From assembly GCF_002902405.1 (NCBI RefSeq), contig NZ_PPQS01000014.1:18909-82908 (forward strand): a DNA stretch of 64,000 bases, read 5' to 3'. Position numbers and translations under genes: made by a program. Below, one piece after another: positions 28,407 to 40,607 of the stretch (positions are counted from its first letter, which is position 1; each line of letters begins with the position of its first letter). Under the pieces are notes generated by a model. It saw nothing but the letters and a program-made list of their open reading frames with translations, was not told the origin of the DNA and searched no databases. The stretch comes from Staphylococcus schweitzeri. GTDB lineage: Bacteria > Bacillota > Bacilli > Staphylococcales > Staphylococcaceae.

Positions 28407-31400
28407 CTATAGCTGTAATGTTCCAAATTTGAAGAAATATAAATACCCTTTAACTTCTGTTTTTAAAATCGTTTGCAATGTGTTTTGGTAATATTTCATT
28501 TGAATTTTATATTTATTTTTCAGTTGTGCACCAATTTCTTCATCTGTCATACCGAGGCGACGATTAAATGCATCTGTTTTATAGTCTACAAAGTAGTGCA
28601 CACCATTTTTAACAAATATTAAGTCAATCATACCTTGAATAATAGATGCATCTTCATCTGACTGTGGCAATTGATCTACTAATGCTTGATTAACAACAAA
28701 TGGCAACTCTCTATATACTTGATCAGCCTGAGCAATAGATAAATATAAGTCACTATTAATAAACGACATAATTTCATCCACACGTATATCCTTTTTCGCA
28801 TCTTGTTCAATAATATGCTTTTCGATTAAACCATCAATATAATCATTTAACTCCTCTTCTGATAAACGTTCCATTTTAAACGGTAAATGTTGCATAACAG
28901 TGTGCATTAAAGTTCCTATTTCATTTGCTTTTCTTTTACCTTGTTCACTTAAAAATTTAGGACGTTCATATGTAGAAAAGCCTATGCGATATTGTCTTAC
29001 TCGTTCATAACTTGTTCCACTTTCTTCTGTTTCCAATTGTCGCTTTAATTCAGATACAGATTGCTTTGAAGGCTTTAAAGTATCTTGTTCATAGGGATAT
29101 TGATATGACAGCTGATATTTAATTTTAGCTTGGGTGTCTTCATTTCCTTTTGTCATTCCTTTTAATTGAGCTACAGAATGATATTCATCATTTTCTAAAA
29201 CCGCTTCAGTAGATATGTCTTCAAAATATTCGATAGTAATTTTTACATTTGGGCGACTACTATCTTCAACCTGCATAATATCTTTTTCAAATTTTAAATC
29301 ATCAGGAAGTGAAGTAGATTGATGTTTCGCTAAAATACCATATATCAGTTGAAACGGATTTGGAGATGTTAGTCGCTCATTGACAGCAATGTGCTTACCA
29401 GAAATAGACAATTGCTCTAATTCTTGTAACGATTTATCATTTTTCACTCTACCGATTAAATAAAGTTGCTCTTTAGCACGTGTTAATGCTACATAAATTA
29501 AACGCATTTCTTCTGATACAAGTTCTTTTTCGGCAACAGCTTTATATGCAACTGATGCTAAAGATGGAAATGCCATTTCTTTTTCAACATCAAAATAATC
29601 CATGCCAAGACCATATTGTTGATTTAAAATCACTGGTTGTTTCAAATCACGTTTATTGAAATCTTTGGAAAGTCCAGAATAAATAACAAATGGAAATTCT
29701 AGACCTTTACTACTATGAATCGTCATCATTCGCACAACATTATCATTTGGTCCTACAACATTTTCTTCACCAAAATCTTTACCTCTATCGATAAGTTCAT
29801 CAATAAATCGAATAAATTGATATAAACCTCTAAAACTAGAATTTTCAAATTCAATCGCTTTATTAAATAGTCCATATAGATTCGCACGACGTCCACGACC
29901 ACCAATTAACCCACTAAAATATTGAATAACATAATGATCGTTATAAAATAAATCGATTAACTGATATACAGGATGGTCTTGACTATATTGCTGATAACGC
30001 TGAATGTCTTTTAAAAATAATTTTAATTTTTCAACTAAAGATTTATCAGCTTCTTCATCTTTAATATAATTCACAATCGATTGATAAAAATAATCATCAT
30101 TTGGACTTAATATTCTAATTTGTGCTAATTCATCTTCTTTGAACTGATAAATAACGGAACGCATTAAACCCACTAAATAAATATCTTGCAGTGGATTATC
30201 TATCGCTCTTAAAAATGACAATACTAAGCGGACTTCTGTTTGTTCAAAGTACCCTTCACGACTATTTACATGAAACGGAATATCTTCATTTTTAAAGGCT
30301 TGCTGTAAATTACGAGCTTGTCCAAAACTACGTTCTAAAATGACAATATCTTTATAAGTCGCACTTCGATAACTTTGAGATTTCATATCATAAACCTTTT
30401 GATGCTCTAAAATATCTTTAACTTGTTCTACAATAAAGTGCGCTTCTTTTTCACTGCCAGTTAAGTCACTATGTTCTTGATTCGCTTCAACTAATACTTT
30501 TAAGTTAACTGGATGGTTCGTTTCATCAAATGGTGCACCATAATACAATTGCGCCGCTGAATCATAATTCACTTCGCCTACTTGTTCATCCATCATGTGC
30601 TTAAACAAATAGTTTGTTGTCGCTAATACTTCTTTTCGCGAGCGGAAATTTTGCGATAAATCAATTCGGCGTCCACTATTTTCGCCGTCTATGGTAAATC
30701 GTTGATATTTTTCAATAAATAGACTTGGATCTGCTTGTCTAAATTTATAAATGGATTGCTTAACATCACCCACCATAAATAAATTACCGTTATGTTCATC
30801 TCCAGTTTTGATACAAGATAATATTTTCTCCTGAACTCTGTTAGTATCTTGGTATTCATCAACTAAGATTTCATGAAAATGTTGACGGTATGATTCTGCA
30901 ATTTCTGATGGCGTACCATCTTCATTTATTAAAATTTGTAGTGCAAAATGTTCATAATCGGAAAAGTCTAAAATATTTTTACTACGTTTTTTACGGTTGA
31001 ATTCTGACATCACATCTTTTACAATACGTGCAAGATATTTTACACGTGGCGCTAATTGTTGCATGTCTTCTTTTAAATCATCAGCTTCTCTTGAAAAGTA
31101 ATCATTTTTAACTTTATCAATTAATGATTTATATTTTTTATAATGAAGTTTAGCATCTTCTAAAGCATCAATCATCATGTCATTTGCTTCTTTAATTTTC
31201 GCTGTTACATTAGGTAAACGCGCACCGAAGTCATGCCCTGTTAAATAAGATATATCAATAAATCCACCTTCAAGAACATGCGCCATTAAACGTCTTTCAT
31301 CTTCTATAATTGCTAAGTGCTTTTCAACCCCATCCATCATGCTAAATAAGTCATATGATTTATTTAGAGCATCATTTGCCGCTGTTAAGAATACTTTCGA

Positions 31401-32060
31401 TAAATCTGTTAATAGTTCAATGAGTTGTGTTTGTCGCTCTTCATTTTGATAAGGCTGTACTAATTGATCTAACCATTGGGAAGGATTTGGATTAGCTACA
31501 CTAAAGAAATAAAGTTGCTTGATAATTGTCCGAAATTGATCATCACTTCTATCTGAGGATAATTGTTCTGTTAATTCTATAAATGCAGGATCAAGGACAT
31601 CATAGTGTTGTTCAATCACTTCATCAATTGTTTGCTCCAATAGTAAAATATTTTCTGCTTCGCTACTAGTTCTAAAATTCGGATCAATATTTAACACATC
31701 ATAATGTTGTTGAATTAATTTTAAACAAAAACTATGTAACGTAGATATTTGCGCTTGATGAATTTTAATGCGTTGATTTTTCAAATGAGCGTTTATAGGA
31801 TCAGCAATTGAAGCTTCTTGAATACGTTTATCAACACGAAGTTTCATTTCACGTGCACTCAAATTTGTAAAAGTTACAACTAAGAGTCGATCAACATCTA
31901 CACTATCACGTAAAATCTTTTGAATAATCCGCTCGACTAGTACAGCAGTTTTACCCGACCCAGCCGCTGCAGCAACTAGTATATCTTGCCCTGAAGCATA
32001 TATACTTTGCCACTGTGTATCTGTCCAAATCACGCCTTGTGGTTTCTCTGGAATTGTCAT
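28407..32060 (-). CDS. addA: AddA (RexA) helicase-nuclease subunit
   Basis: Large subunit of the AddAB helicase-nuclease that processes double-strand breaks for RecA-dependent repair. It has 1217 residues. UvrD-type helicase motifs are in order: Walker [12 protein letters not shown] (about 31-41), DEYQDTN Walker [34 protein letters not shown] and [12 protein letters not shown]. The C-terminal RecB-type nuclease core shows GMIDLIF and VDYKTD. The start codon directly follows the addB stop (TAAATG), with GGGGGTGAG as ribosome site, so translation is coupled. I see no classic terminator after the stop. Confidence 0.97.
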   Translation of the reverse strand: MTIPEKPQGVIWTDTQWQSIYASGQDILVAAAAGSGKTAVLVERIIQKILRDSVDVDRLLVVTFTNLSAREMKLRVDKRIQEASIADPINAHLKNQRIKIHQAQISTLHSFCLKLIQQHYDVLNIDPNFRTSSEAENILLLEQTIDEVIEQHYDVLDPAFIELTEQLSSDRSDDQFRTIIKQLYFFSVANPNPSQWLDQLVQPYQNEERQTQLIELLTDLSKVFLTAANDALNKSYDLFSMMDGVEKHLAIIEDERRLMAHVLEGGFIDISYLTGHDFGARLPNVTAKIKEANDMMIDALEDAKLHYKKYKSLIDKVKNDYFSREADDLKEDMQQLAPRVKYLARIVKDVMSEFNRKKRSKNILDFSDYEHFALQILINEDGTPSEIAESYRQHFHEILVDEYQDTNRVQEKILSCIKTGDEHNGNLFMVGDVKQSIYKFRQADPSLFIEKYQRFTIDGENSGRRIDLSQNFRSRKEVLATTNYLFKHMMDEQVGEVNYDSAAQLYYGAPFDETNHPVNLKVLVEANQEHSDLTGSEKEAHFIVEQVKDILEHQKVYDMKSQSYRSATYKDIVILERSFGQARNLQQAFKNEDIPFHVNSREGYFEQTEVRLVLSFLRAIDNPLQDIYLVGLMRSVIYQFKEDELAQIRILSPNDDYFYQSIVNYIKDEEADKSLVEKLKLFLKDIQRYQQYSQDHPVYQLIDLFYNDHYVIQYFSGLIGGRGRRANLYGLFNKAIEFENSSFRGLYQFIRFIDELIDRGKDFGEENVVGPNDNVVRMMTIHSSKGLEFPFVIYSGLSKDFNKRDLKQPVILNQQYGLGMDYFDVEKEMAFPSLASVAYKAVAEKELVSEEMRLIYVALTRAKEQLYLIGRVKNDKSLQELEQLSISGKHIAVNERLTSPNPFQLIYGILAKHQSTSLPDDLKFEKDIMQVEDSSRPNVKITIEYFEDISTEAVLENDEYHSVAQLKGMTKGNEDTQAKIKYQLSYQYPYEQDTLKPSKQSVSELKRQLETEESGTSYERVRQYRIGFSTYERPKFLSEQGKRKANEIGTLMHTVMQHLPFKMERLSEEELNDYIDGLIEKHIIEQDAKKDIRVDEIMSFINSDLYLSIAQADQVYRELPFVVNQALVDQLPQSDEDASIIQGMIDLIFVKNGVHYFVDYKTDAFNRRLGMTDEEIGAQLKNKYKIQMKYYQNTLQTILKTEVKGYLYFFKFGTLQL

Positions 32061-35000
32061 TTATTGCTCACCCCCAAATTCATCAATGTTTATATTTTGA
32101 ATCGCCTCTATTGGATTGATTGTTTCATCAACTGAACGGTATCGTTTGCTATCTATCATGCCATCAACATGACATACCGATTGATAACTACAAAATGCAC
32201 ATGGCAATTTTTGTTTATATTTTAATGGTGCAACTTCTGTATGCCCATCCATAATATTTGAAGCAGTTTCTATAAAATTCTCTTTATTATGTTGGATAAA
32301 TTTATAGATTGTTTCTTCATCTGCAACTTGACTACCTCGTTTACTTAACGAACCATCTTTATTAAAGCCAACAGGTACTATATCTGAAGTGAATTTAGGT
32401 TCTAAACGGATGTCCAATGCATCAATAACTGCTTGATCTGCATTCACTAAACCACTGAGCTTAAATTTTTTAATTAAGTCTTGTTCTAATTTATCTTCAT
32501 CAATATCTGCCCATGATTTAAATTTAATTCTAGGTTCATGAACATGGAAATATAATAATCCCCCTGGTTTCACGATATCTGTTAATCCAAGACGCTGTTT
32601 ATTTTGTAAAACGATATCCATATATGTCATCATTTGCATTTGCATTCCATAATATACTTTCGTTAAGTCGAGTGTCGCACTTCCTTCAGATGATTTATAG
32701 TCAATAATATTAACAAAACTTGTGTCATCTTTTGTATACGTATCGATGCGGTCAATTTGTCCTCTAATATTGATTGGAATACCTTGTGATGTCGTTAATG
32801 TTTGTGCTATTAATTCATCGTTTGCTCTTGGTTTCCTTCTAAAACTCGTTTCAAAATATTTGGGCATAAATTTAGAATATGTGCCTTGATATTTTAAAGC
32901 ACTGAGCGTCGTTTCTACTATTGCGCCAATGCGTCTTGATAAATAACGATAATATGCTGAAGAATTTAACAAATTAAACTGAACTTTAGGTAAAATTTCT
33001 TCCAAAGCTTCATTCGTTAATTGTCTAATTTTTTTAAGGTCTAACTGTTTAAAATCACCATTAATACGTTCAGAAATATATTTTAAAACAGAGTGGAAAA
33101 TGTCACCTAAATCAAAGTTTTGAAGTTCATATTTTGTTCGTTCATTTAATTTCAAACCATGTGAAGCATAATGTTTAAATGGACATTGTTGATAACCTTC
33201 AAAACGGGAAACACTGGCATTGATTTCTTTACCATATAAATCTTTTGAAAGTGTTTCACCTAATTGTACAGTTTCATTATCAAAAGTTAATGCTGACATT
33301 AAATAATTTAGTCCTTGATTTAAATCATCACTATCGCGAATCACTTGGTATGCATCTAACCAACTATCAGCGACAATTTCATCATCTAACCATGATCGTA
33401 ACGCTTCAAATAATGCAATTTTCGTTTGCTTAACATGTTGCATTAACGATAGCGGTGCTACTTCGTGATAACGAGGAATGTTAGTAATTTCAAGTTGATT
33501 GAATAACGCTTGAATTTGCGTTAAAAACGGACTAATCTCTTTATCATCACCACTTGATCCCATTAAACTATATGAAAATGTTACATCTTGTCTCGCTCTT
33601 GTCATAGCAATATAGCAAACAAATGCTTCATCCATCTGTAAAATATCTGATGTAGGGCTCAACTCTACATTTGCTTGTTGTTCAAAATATTTCTTTTCTT
33701 CATCAGTAATTAAACTTGATGCAGTTACTGGTTGTGGCATGGTACCATCGTTCATACCTACTAAGTAAACATGTTGCTTATTGTCGACTTTAGCCAAATC
33801 CATCGTACCAATACTTACTTGATCTAATGTTTGCGGAATCATGACAAATTCTAATTGTTCTAAACCAATATCAAATACTTCTAAGAAACGATCCATCGAC
33901 ATTGGTTCATCGCCAAATACTAGAACTAAGTCGTCAAGAATTTGAATCAATCCATTCCAAATTTGATCAATTTCTTCTGCTTTTTCATGGTTACCATTTA
34001 AGTCAAGTTCATCTCGCTCTGTCATCAGTTGATTTGGCAACTCAAAATATTCCATACTTTCATAAAATGCAGTTGCAAAGCTTCTTACTGTATCTGCTTG
34101 CGACATCTGCTTTTCAAAATGCAAAATTTTATCGATTACATCTTGTTTTAATTTAATAACTTGTTCAAATGTGTTACGTTCGTCCTCTGTCAATTTATGG
34201 GCTTTTCGTCCCATTTTACTAAAATGTTCAACATTAAATAAACTATCATCTAACCAACGCTTACCATATATCCCTCTTTCCAATACAAAGTTTTCAAGCA
34301 AATCTACTAAGTAAGCACTATTTTTAATTTGAGAAGTTAATATATCCGTTTTAAGCAAGCGCAACATTGGATTAACATGCCAATTTGATTGAATAACTTC
34401 AATAAGAGAACGAATCATTTCCATGACTGGATGGTGTGTCATCGAACGCTTCGTATCAATGTTAAATGGAATATCATATAGCGGTAATATTGACTCAAAT
34501 AAATATGCATATGATTCATCGCGATATAAAATTGCAATATCTTGAAACCTTAAGTGCTTATCTCTAATATCGATAATAATACGTCTCGCAATTTCATTAA
34601 TTTCTTCTCTCATTGTGGCAGATTCTAAAATATCAATATGACCTTGGCATGCCTCTTGATTAATTTGTAGTGCATCAAATTGCAGTTCAAGATGTTTTAA
34701 ATCTTGATTAGTAAATCGATATTGTCGATTAAAATGTTGACGTTCTAACGGTATATTTAATTCATTTGCAATTTCCTCAATATGACGTAATACTTCTGAA
34801 GGCTTTCTAAACATACTAAATTGGTCTTGGTTACCGTCTGTTGTCAATATAATGGTTACACTTTTCGCATGCTCTATTAACCCTTTAATAATTAAATATT
34901 CAATCGTTGAAAAGTTATGAAAGCCATCAATATAAATGTCTGCTTTTTTAAGCCATTCCGACTTTGACATACAATCAATAAATTTTTGCAAAGCATCTTC

Positions 35001-35534
35001 GCCAGTAATAAATTCATTTTGAATGCGTTGTTCGAAATCTCGATATATTAAAGCAATATCTTCTAATTTATGTTTTGTTCTAGTCTGTACATGATTGTCA
35101 GTTATAAACTGATCTAAATGATCAGGCGTAACAGCATATTTTTTAAAGTCTTGTATTTGTTCGGCTAACTTTTCACTAAACCCATAATATTTCGCTTGTG
35201 ATTTGTACAACTTTAAATGCTGTTGCTGTTCTTGAACGATATTATAAATCATCATTTCCATTGCAGCTTTAGACAGTTTTTGTTCACTATAACTACCAAC
35301 CTCTTGGAAAATACGGTGACTTAAGCGCTCAAAATGCAGTACTTCCGTTCTTAAACTACCATTTAATTCTGAATCGTTAACAAAGGCTTGTTCTAATTGA
35401 AATGTACTTTGTGTTGGTGCAATTAAAATGATCGGATCGCCTAGTGGATCTTGTTTCATTTTTTGTTTTATTTCAGTTAACATTTTCGTAGACTTACCTG
35501 TTCCTGCTCTTCCTAAATAAGCATGTAATGTCAT
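32061..35534 (-). CDS. addB: AddB (RexB) helicase-nuclease subunit
   Basis: Second subunit of the AddAB break-processing enzyme. It has 1157 residues. The N-terminal Walker [10 protein letters not shown] (residues 8-16) is intact. The C-terminal nuclease domain has GQIDRID and IIDYKSS, framed by the Fe-S cluster cysteines: one in QQCPFKHY and three in [10 protein letters not shown]. Firmicute AddB contributes the strand-specific nuclease and the Chi-scanning fold. It is the first gene of addBA, preceded by the spsB terminator. Confidence 0.97.
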   Translation of the reverse strand: MTLHAYLGRAGTGKSTKMLTEIKQKMKQDPLGDPIILIAPTQSTFQLEQAFVNDSELNGSLRTEVLHFERLSHRIFQEVGSYSEQKLSKAAMEMMIYNIVQEQQQHLKLYKSQAKYYGFSEKLAEQIQDFKKYAVTPDHLDQFITDNHVQTRTKHKLEDIALIYRDFEQRIQNEFITGEDALQKFIDCMSKSEWLKKADIYIDGFHNFSTIEYLIIKGLIEHAKSVTIILTTDGNQDQFSMFRKPSEVLRHIEEIANELNIPLERQHFNRQYRFTNQDLKHLELQFDALQINQEACQGHIDILESATMREEINEIARRIIIDIRDKHLRFQDIAILYRDESYAYLFESILPLYDIPFNIDTKRSMTHHPVMEMIRSLIEVIQSNWHVNPMLRLLKTDILTSQIKNSAYLVDLLENFVLERGIYGKRWLDDSLFNVEHFSKMGRKAHKLTEDERNTFEQVIKLKQDVIDKILHFEKQMSQADTVRSFATAFYESMEYFELPNQLMTERDELDLNGNHEKAEEIDQIWNGLIQILDDLVLVFGDEPMSMDRFLEVFDIGLEQLEFVMIPQTLDQVSIGTMDLAKVDNKQHVYLVGMNDGTMPQPVTASSLITDEEKKYFEQQANVELSPTSDILQMDEAFVCYIAMTRARQDVTFSYSLMGSSGDDKEISPFLTQIQALFNQLEITNIPRYHEVAPLSLMQHVKQTKIALFEALRSWLDDEIVADSWLDAYQVIRDSDDLNQGLNYLMSALTFDNETVQLGETLSKDLYGKEINASVSRFEGYQQCPFKHYASHGLKLNERTKYELQNFDLGDIFHSVLKYISERINGDFKQLDLKKIRQLTNEALEEILPKVQFNLLNSSAYYRYLSRRIGAIVETTLSALKYQGTYSKFMPKYFETSFRRKPRANDELIAQTLTTSQGIPINIRGQIDRIDTYTKDDTSFVNIIDYKSSEGSATLDLTKVYYGMQMQMMTYMDIVLQNKQRLGLTDIVKPGGLLYFHVHEPRIKFKSWADIDEDKLEQDLIKKFKLSGLVNADQAVIDALDIRLEPKFTSDIVPVGFNKDGSLSKRGSQVADEETIYKFIQHNKENFIETASNIMDGHTEVAPLKYKQKLPCAFCSYQSVCHVDGMIDSKRYRSVDETINPIEAIQNINIDEFGGEQ

Positions 35535-35643
35535 GACAAACCCTCACTTCCTTTGACACATATTTTAACATAAAGTATTTGTGTTTGATTTATTAATTGT
35601 ATTCGTTACGTGGAGGATTTCTTTTCACTATTCTCCTCGAAAT

Positions 35644-35687
35644 GAAAACATCGTTTATCAGATTTGAAACCGATAAACGATGTTTTC
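35644..35687 (-). terminator. Terminator after spsB
   Basis: A perfect 16-bp stem (35644-35659 with 35672-35687) whose minus-strand 3' arm ends in GTTTTC, then ATT. It separates spsB from addBA. Confidence 0.85.
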
Positions 35688-35698
35688 ATTACTAAGTA

Positions 35699-36274
35699 TT
35701 AATTTTTAGTGTTCTCAGGATTAAAATTATATTTAAATTCGCTGAAAGGCCAGAATCTAAATGAAACTTTACCAACGATTTGATCTTCATCAATAAGACC
35801 AAATGCGCGACTATCTTTACTTACTTCTCTATTATCTCCTAAAACTAAATACTTCCCTTTTGGAATAACATTTGTTTTCGGATTTGCATTCGGTAAATTT
35901 TTTACTTGGAAAGTTCCAGTTATATAATCACCTTGTTTATGTTTTATATTGTAGTTTAAGTATGGTTCATCTTGTTTCTTACCATTGACATATAAAGTAT
36001 CATTTTTATATTCAACTTTATCACCAGGAACACCGATGACACGTTTTACATAATCATCATTTTTGTTTGCATGGAAGACAACTACATTACCTTTTTCCAA
36101 ACCACCTGTTTTATATCCGATAATGTTTACAGCAACACGTTCGCCATCTTTCAGTGTTGGATCCATTGATTCACCTTTAATCGTATATGGAGTAACAATA
36201 AATTTACCAACTATAAATAAAATAACCAAGGCTACTGCAATAGAAATAATCCATTCAAATATTTCTTTTTTCAA
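35699..36274 (-). CDS. spsB: Type I signal peptidase SpsB
   Basis: Removes Sec signal peptides from exported proteins at the outer face of the membrane. I place the start at TTG 36274, giving 191 residues, the S. aureus length. AGAGGTG lies just before it and overlaps an in-frame GTG three codons upstream. One N-terminal helix (about 7-27) is followed by the catalytic domain with the Ser36 nucleophile in GESMDPTL and the Lys77 general base in DYVKRVIG. GDNREVSKDSR is family box E. It follows spsA by 15 bases in an operon. Confidence 0.96.
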   Translation of the reverse strand: MKKEIFEWIISIAVALVILFIVGKFIVTPYTIKGESMDPTLKDGERVAVNIIGYKTGGLEKGNVVVFHANKNDDYVKRVIGVPGDKVEYKNDTLYVNGKKQDEPYLNYNIKHKQGDYITGTFQVKNLPNANPKTNVIPKGKYLVLGDNREVSKDSRAFGLIDEDQIVGKVSFRFWPFSEFKYNFNPENTKN

Positions 36275-36289
36275 TTTTGACACCTCTTT

Positions 36290-36814
36290 TTAAAATTTGA
36301 ACTGAACAGTCCATTTTGAAAAAGGATAATATCGTAAACTAACATTACCAATAATATCCTTTTTATCGATTAAACCAAATTGTCTTGAATCGTGCTTATT
36401 ATTATTCTGATCATTTAGCACAACAAAATTGTTTGGCGGAATAATATCACCATCTAATTCTTTAAAATTGCGCAAACTAAAGTCTTTTATTTTTCTGTTT
36501 TTGGCATAAGATGCATCTACTGGTCGATCATCACGGTATAGTTGACCGTTACGAAATGCCATTGATTGACCAGGTTTGGCAATAATTCTACTTGTATATA
36601 TCGTGTTACCACGCCTATATGTAATGATATCACCATTATTTAATTGATTAAATGTGACTTTAATTTTATTTACGATAACACGGTCCCCTTTGTCAAGCGT
36701 TGGTGACATTTCACTATTTGGAATGACATGACCAACTATTACAAAAGTTTGTATGAACAGTACAATGATAATAGCAAGTATAACTGAAATCAAACATTTA
36801 ACAACTTTTTTCAC
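36290..36814 (-). CDS. spsA: SpsA, inactive signal peptidase I homologue
   Basis: A 174-residue membrane-anchored S26 family protein (helix about 7-27) that lacks both catalytic residues. At the serine position there is Glu35 (NSEMSPTL) and at the lysine position Ser75 (YTSRIIAK), so it cannot use the Ser/Lys dyad. The fold motifs [14 protein letters not shown] and SLRYYPF remain. The start is GTG, well placed after GGAG. It lies between the TVP38-type gene and spsB in one operon, suggesting a role linked to the active peptidase; this is inference. Confidence 0.94.
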   Translation of the reverse strand: MKKVVKCLISVILAIIIVLFIQTFVIVGHVIPNSEMSPTLDKGDRVIVNKIKVTFNQLNNGDIITYRRGNTIYTSRIIAKPGQSMAFRNGQLYRDDRPVDASYAKNRKIKDFSLRNFKELDGDIIPPNNFVVLNDQNNNKHDSRQFGLIDKKDIIGNVSLRYYPFSKWTVQFKF

Positions 36815-36818
36815 CTTG

Positions 36819-37394
36819 TCACTCCTTTTTCGAACCCATAAAATGCTGTTCTAGCTTTTTTCCGACAATCCAAAATACAACTAAAGCACACAACATAAAT
36901 ATACCTCGTAATGGATGGGTGAATATTGTAGTAATTTCTTTTCCTAAATACCCTAAAATAATAGTTGAAATTAATTTAGATGATGCTAAAACAATGAAAT
37001 AATATTTAGGCCTAATATGAGATAGACTCGCTACAAAATTAATTAATGTATTTGGCGTAAAAGGAAAACAAAGTAAAATAAATAATGGTATTAATCCTTG
37101 CCGATCAATAAAACTAATTAATCGTTGAACAGCAGTCTTTTGTTTAATACGCTGCATCTTTTCAGTATTTACTAATCGTTTACATATTAAATAGACAGTG
37201 AATGTACCAGCAATTAAGCCTAGCCAACTAATCAATATGCCTAAAATAGGTCCATAAGCATGAATATTAATTAAAATATAAAGTGCTAGTGGAAATACTG
37301 GGACAATAGCTCTAATATATAGCAAAATAAATCCTGGTATATAGCCAAACTGTCGAAATATCTCAAACCATTCTTCTATTTGATGAAATGACAA
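36819..37394 (-). CDS. TVP38/TMEM64-family membrane protein
   Basis: A 191-residue protein with a VTT/SNARE-associated domain and about five membrane helices. The [18 protein letters not shown] segment (about 111-128) is the diagnostic conserved loop. Relatives (DedA, TMEM64) are thought to act in membrane lipid distribution. The start appears to be TTG at 37394, with GGG about nine bases upstream. It is four bases ahead of spsA, so it heads a TVP38-spsA-spsB operon. A TATAAT -10 (minus strand 37436-37441) lies upstream. Confidence 0.88.
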   Translation of the reverse strand: MSFHQIEEWFEIFRQFGYIPGFILLYIRAIVPVFPLALYILINIHAYGPILGILISWLGLIAGTFTVYLICKRLVNTEKMQRIKQKTAVQRLISFIDRQGLIPLFILLCFPFTPNTLINFVASLSHIRPKYYFIVLASSKLISTIILGYLGKEITTIFTHPLRGIFMLCALVVFWIVGKKLEQHFMGSKKE

Positions 37395-37719
37395 ATCATC
37401 AATCCCTTTCTTTGGCTAAAGATAATTATTCTTTCATTATAAAGATATTTGCAAAGTAAAGAAACATTAACATGTAATCGTGTTAATAAATCAGTCTCTA
37501 GTAGTATAACAATATTGTTGTATGACAGATGTTATTTTTTCTTTAATTTTCTCTTAACATCTTGTCACATTAGCTAGTAACCTAGTTCTTGCATATAAAC
37601 AAAAACGAGGTTGTCATTACATTTTTACATTTGTAATGACAACCTCGGAAATATGCTTTAAATAGTTAACGTCTAGTCCTATCTTTTCAAACATCACTAA
37701 TCATTTGAAGTAATGTATT
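37395..37719. other. Gap between the TVP38-type gene and pgi
   Basis: It contains a minus-strand TATAAT at 37436-37441 for the TVP38-spsA-spsB operon, a 12-bp perfect palindrome AACAATATTGTT at 37508-37519, and the pgi terminator. No reading frame of note. Confidence 0.55.
37601..37647 (-). terminator. Terminator after pgi
   Basis: A perfect 16-bp stem (37606-37621 with 37632-37647). On the minus strand it is followed by TTTTTG. Confidence 0.92.
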
Positions 37720-39051
37720 TTATAAACGTTCTTCTAATTCTTTTTTCAAGTCTTCAAATCCAGGTTTACCTAATAATGCGAACATATTTTGTTTATATGC
37801 TTCTACACCTGGTTGGTTAAATGGATTCACACCTAGTTGGTATCCACTCATTGCACATGCTAATTCGAAGAAGTATACAACATAGCCGAAAGTTTCTTCA
37901 TCCAATTGTGGAATATTTACTACCATATTAGGAACGCCACCATCAGTATGTGCTAATAATGTACCTTCAAATGCTTTAGTATTTACTTCATCTATTGTCT
38001 TACCAGCTAAATAGTTTAATCCATCTAAATCATCACTATCATTTTCAATTGTAATATCATATTTAGGATGATTTACTTTAACAACTGTTTCGAATAAGAA
38101 GCGACGGCCTTCTTGTACATATTGACCTAATGAATGTAAGTCAGTTGTGTAGTTGGCACTTGAAGGGTAGATACCTTTGAAGTCTTTACCTTCTGATTCA
38201 CCAAACAATTGTTTCCACCATTCATTGAAGTATTGCATAGATGGTTCATAGTTAATCAACATTTCTGTTGTATAACCTTTTGCATATAAAATGTTTCGAA
38301 TTGTTGCATATTGATATGCAATGTTCTCTTCTAATTTATCTGACGATAATTCTTCACGTGCTTTTGCTGCACCAATCATCATAGCTTCGATATTAATTCC
38401 AGCTGCAGCAATTGGTAATAAACCTACTGCTGTTAAAACAGAATATCTTCCACCTACATCATCAGGTACGATAAATGTTTCATAACCTTCATTTGTAGCT
38501 AACTGTTTTAAAGCACCTTTTTCTTTATCAGTTGTTGCAAAAATACGTTTCTTAGCTTCTTCTTTTCCGTATTTTTCTTCAACTAATTGTTTAAACAATC
38601 TAAATGCAACTGCTGGTTCAGTTGTTGTGCCAGATTTAGAAATAATGTTAACAGAGAAATCTTTGTCTGCTAAGTAATCAACTAACTCTTTTGTGTATGT
38701 TGATGATAAGTGATTACCAACAAAAACAATTTCTGGATATTCATTGCTGTTTCTAAATGATGACGTTAACATTTCAATTGCAGCACGTGCACCTAAATAA
38801 GAACCACCAATACCGATGACTACTAAAACATCAGAATTTTCTTTTATGCGTTTTGAAGCTTCAACAATTCGTGAAAATTCTTCTTTGTCGTAATCAACTG
38901 GTAAATCAACCCAGCCTAAGAAGTCGCTTCCAGCACCTGTACCTTCATGAATTGTTTTGTGAATTGATTTTACAATTTCTTGTTGTTGTTTTAATTCGTG
39001 TTCACCGAAAAATTCTAACGTTTTACTAAAATCTAATTGAATATGAGTCAT
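37720..39051 (-). CDS. pgi: Glucose-6-phosphate isomerase
   Basis: Interconverts glucose-6-phosphate and fructose-6-phosphate. It has 443 residues, the Gram-positive short form. The SIS sugar-phosphate domains show [15 protein letters not shown] (about 75-89), [10 protein letters not shown] (about 139-148), the active-site loop [14 protein letters not shown], and the C-terminal [25 protein letters not shown] with the base lysine following. AGGAGG precedes the ATG. It is monocistronic with a strong terminator. Confidence 0.98.
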   Translation of the reverse strand: MTHIQLDFSKTLEFFGEHELKQQQEIVKSIHKTIHEGTGAGSDFLGWVDLPVDYDKEEFSRIVEASKRIKENSDVLVVIGIGGSYLGARAAIEMLTSSFRNSNEYPEIVFVGNHLSSTYTKELVDYLADKDFSVNIISKSGTTTEPAVAFRLFKQLVEEKYGKEEAKKRIFATTDKEKGALKQLATNEGYETFIVPDDVGGRYSVLTAVGLLPIAAAGINIEAMMIGAAKAREELSSDKLEENIAYQYATIRNILYAKGYTTEMLINYEPSMQYFNEWWKQLFGESEGKDFKGIYPSSANYTTDLHSLGQYVQEGRRFLFETVVKVNHPKYDITIENDSDDLDGLNYLAGKTIDEVNTKAFEGTLLAHTDGGVPNMVVNIPQLDEETFGYVVYFFELACAMSGYQLGVNPFNQPGVEAYKQNMFALLGKPGFEDLKKELEERL

Positions 39052-39084
39052 CTATAAAAGCCTCCTGTTTCATTTAATACCTTA

Positions 39085-39113
39085 ATTTTACTAAGTTTAC
39101 GTTTGCGATTCAA
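39085..39113 (-). promoter_or_regulatory. Probable promoter of pgi
   Basis: On the minus strand TTGAAT (39108-39113) and TAAAAT (39085-39090) have spacing 17. The -35 lies inside an 8-bp inverted repeat (39109-39132), which may be an operator. Confidence 0.6.
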
Positions 39114-39303
39114 TTCACAAGTTTGAATTGAAGAAAGAAATTTGATATTTATGTGACTTTCCACACATATTTTCGAGTCATTCTTAAATACCACTCATTT
39201 TTACTTAAACATTTTTTATACAAATTACATATATTACCAAAACCTTTTAAACACTGTTATATAGACACATTAAATGATAACGACAAATAAACGAATCTAA
39301 TTT

Positions 39304-39320
39304 TATGAATAAATATGTAA
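39304..39320 (+). promoter_or_regulatory. ARG-box-like site upstream of argG
   Basis: TATGAATAAATATGTAA resembles the Bacillus ARG operator consensus CATGAATAAAAATKCAAK with about three mismatches in the shared positions. It lies just upstream of the likely argG promoter, consistent with arginine repression by an ArgR/AhrC protein. AT-rich context makes chance possible. Confidence 0.45.
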
Positions 39321-39348
39321 AATAATGGTTTTATTTTCATAAAAAGTT

Positions 39349-39357
39349 TGCTATCAT
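39349..39357 (+). promoter_or_regulatory. Extended -10 promoter of argGH
   Basis: TGCTATCAT is an extended -10 (TGn plus TATCAT) 45 bases before the argG start. The -35 region is poor. Confidence 0.5.
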
Positions 39358-39401
39358 GTGTTCATACGAAATATTCAGATAACTACAATGAGGTGAATTT
39401 T

Positions 39402-40607
39402 ATGAAAGAGAAAATTGTTTTAGCATATTCAGGAGGACTAGATACAAGTGTTGCCGTTCAATGGCTTATCGATAAAGGATACGACGTTGTAGCATGTTGT
39501 CTAGATGTTGGTGAAGGTAAAGATTTAGATATCGTTTATAAAAAAGCATTAGATATGGGTGCTATCGAATGTCACATCATTGATGCGACTAAAGAATTTA
39601 GTGATGAGTATGTAAGTTATGCAATCAAAGGAAATTTAATGTATGAAAATGCATATCCATTAGTTTCAGCATTATCTAGACCACTAATTGCCAAAAAATT
39701 AGTAGAAATTGCTGAAAAAACAAATTCTATCGGTATTGCACATGGATGTACTGGTAAAGGGAATGACCAAGTACGTTTTGAAGTTGCTATCAAAGCTTTA
39801 AACCCTTCATTAAAAGCATTCGCACCTGTACGTGAGTGGGCTTGGAGTCGTGAAGAAGAAATTGATTATGCAATTAAGCACAACATTCCAGTATCAATCA
39901 ACCATGATTCACCTTATTCTATTGATCAAAATTTATGGGGTAGAGCCAATGAATGTGGTATTTTAGAAGATCCTTATGCTGCACCACCTGAAGATGCTTT
40001 CGATTTAACAAATGCATTAGAAAATACACCAGATACTGCTGATGAAATCATTATAACGTTTGAAAAAGGTATTCCAGTTCAAATTGATGACAAATCATAT
40101 CAGTTAGATGATTTGATTTTAACGTTAAATGCATTAGCTGGTAAGCATGGTATCGGTAGAATTGATCATGTTGAAAATAGACTTGTTGGTATTAAATCAA
40201 GAGAGATTTATGAAACACCTGCTGCCGAAGTCATTTTAAAAGCGCATAAAGCATTAGAAACTATTACTTTGACAAAAGATGTTGCACACTTTAAACCGGT
40301 CATTGAGAAGCAATTTGCCGAACAACTATACAACGGTCTTTGGTTCTCACCTTTAACTGATAGCTTAAAATTATTTATTGATAGTACTCAGCAACACGTG
40401 ACTGGTGATGTCAGAATTAAATTATTTAAAGGGAATGCCATCGTGAATGGTAGAAAATCACCTTACACATTATATGATGAAAAATTAGCTACTTATACAA
40501 AAGAAGATGCATTTAATCAAGACGCTGCTGTTGGCTTTATCGATATCTATGGTTTACCTACTCAAGTAAATGCGATGCTACATGGAGGCTATAGTAATGA
40601 GCAATAA
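39402..40607 (+). CDS. argG: Argininosuccinate synthase
   Basis: Joins citrulline and aspartate using ATP, the penultimate step of arginine synthesis. It has 401 residues from the ATG at 39402, chosen because GAGGTG lies just upstream; a longer in-frame reading to 39348 has no such site. The N-terminal ATP pyrophosphatase loop [10 protein letters not shown] (about 8-17) is followed by [13 protein letters not shown] and the C-terminal synthetase domain. It overlaps argH by 11 bases, forming argGH. Confidence 0.98.
   Translation: MKEKIVLAYSGGLDTSVAVQWLIDKGYDVVACCLDVGEGKDLDIVYKKALDMGAIECHIIDATKEFSDEYVSYAIKGNLMYENAYPLVSALSRPLIAKKLVEIAEKTNSIGIAHGCTGKGNDQVRFEVAIKALNPSLKAFAPVREWAWSREEEIDYAIKHNIPVSINHDSPYSIDQNLWGRANECGILEDPYAAPPEDAFDLTNALENTPDTADEIIITFEKGIPVQIDDKSYQLDDLILTLNALAGKHGIGRIDHVENRLVGIKSREIYETPAAEVILKAHKALETITLTKDVAHFKPVIEKQFAEQLYNGLWFSPLTDSLKLFIDSTQQHVTGDVRIKLFKGNAIVNGRKSPYTLYDEKLATYTKEDAFNQDAAVGFIDIYGLPTQVNAMLHGGYSNEQ

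Noticed and set aside
28407-35534. Plus-strand frames antisense to addA/addB as genes
   Set aside because: They lack ribosome sites and protein-like composition, and lie wholly within long well-supported minus-strand genes.
37508-37519. Palindrome AACAATATTGTT as an operator of the TVP38-spsA-spsB operon
   Set aside because: It is about 67 bases upstream of the -10, short and AT-rich, and no partner regulator is nearby. Noted but not claimed.
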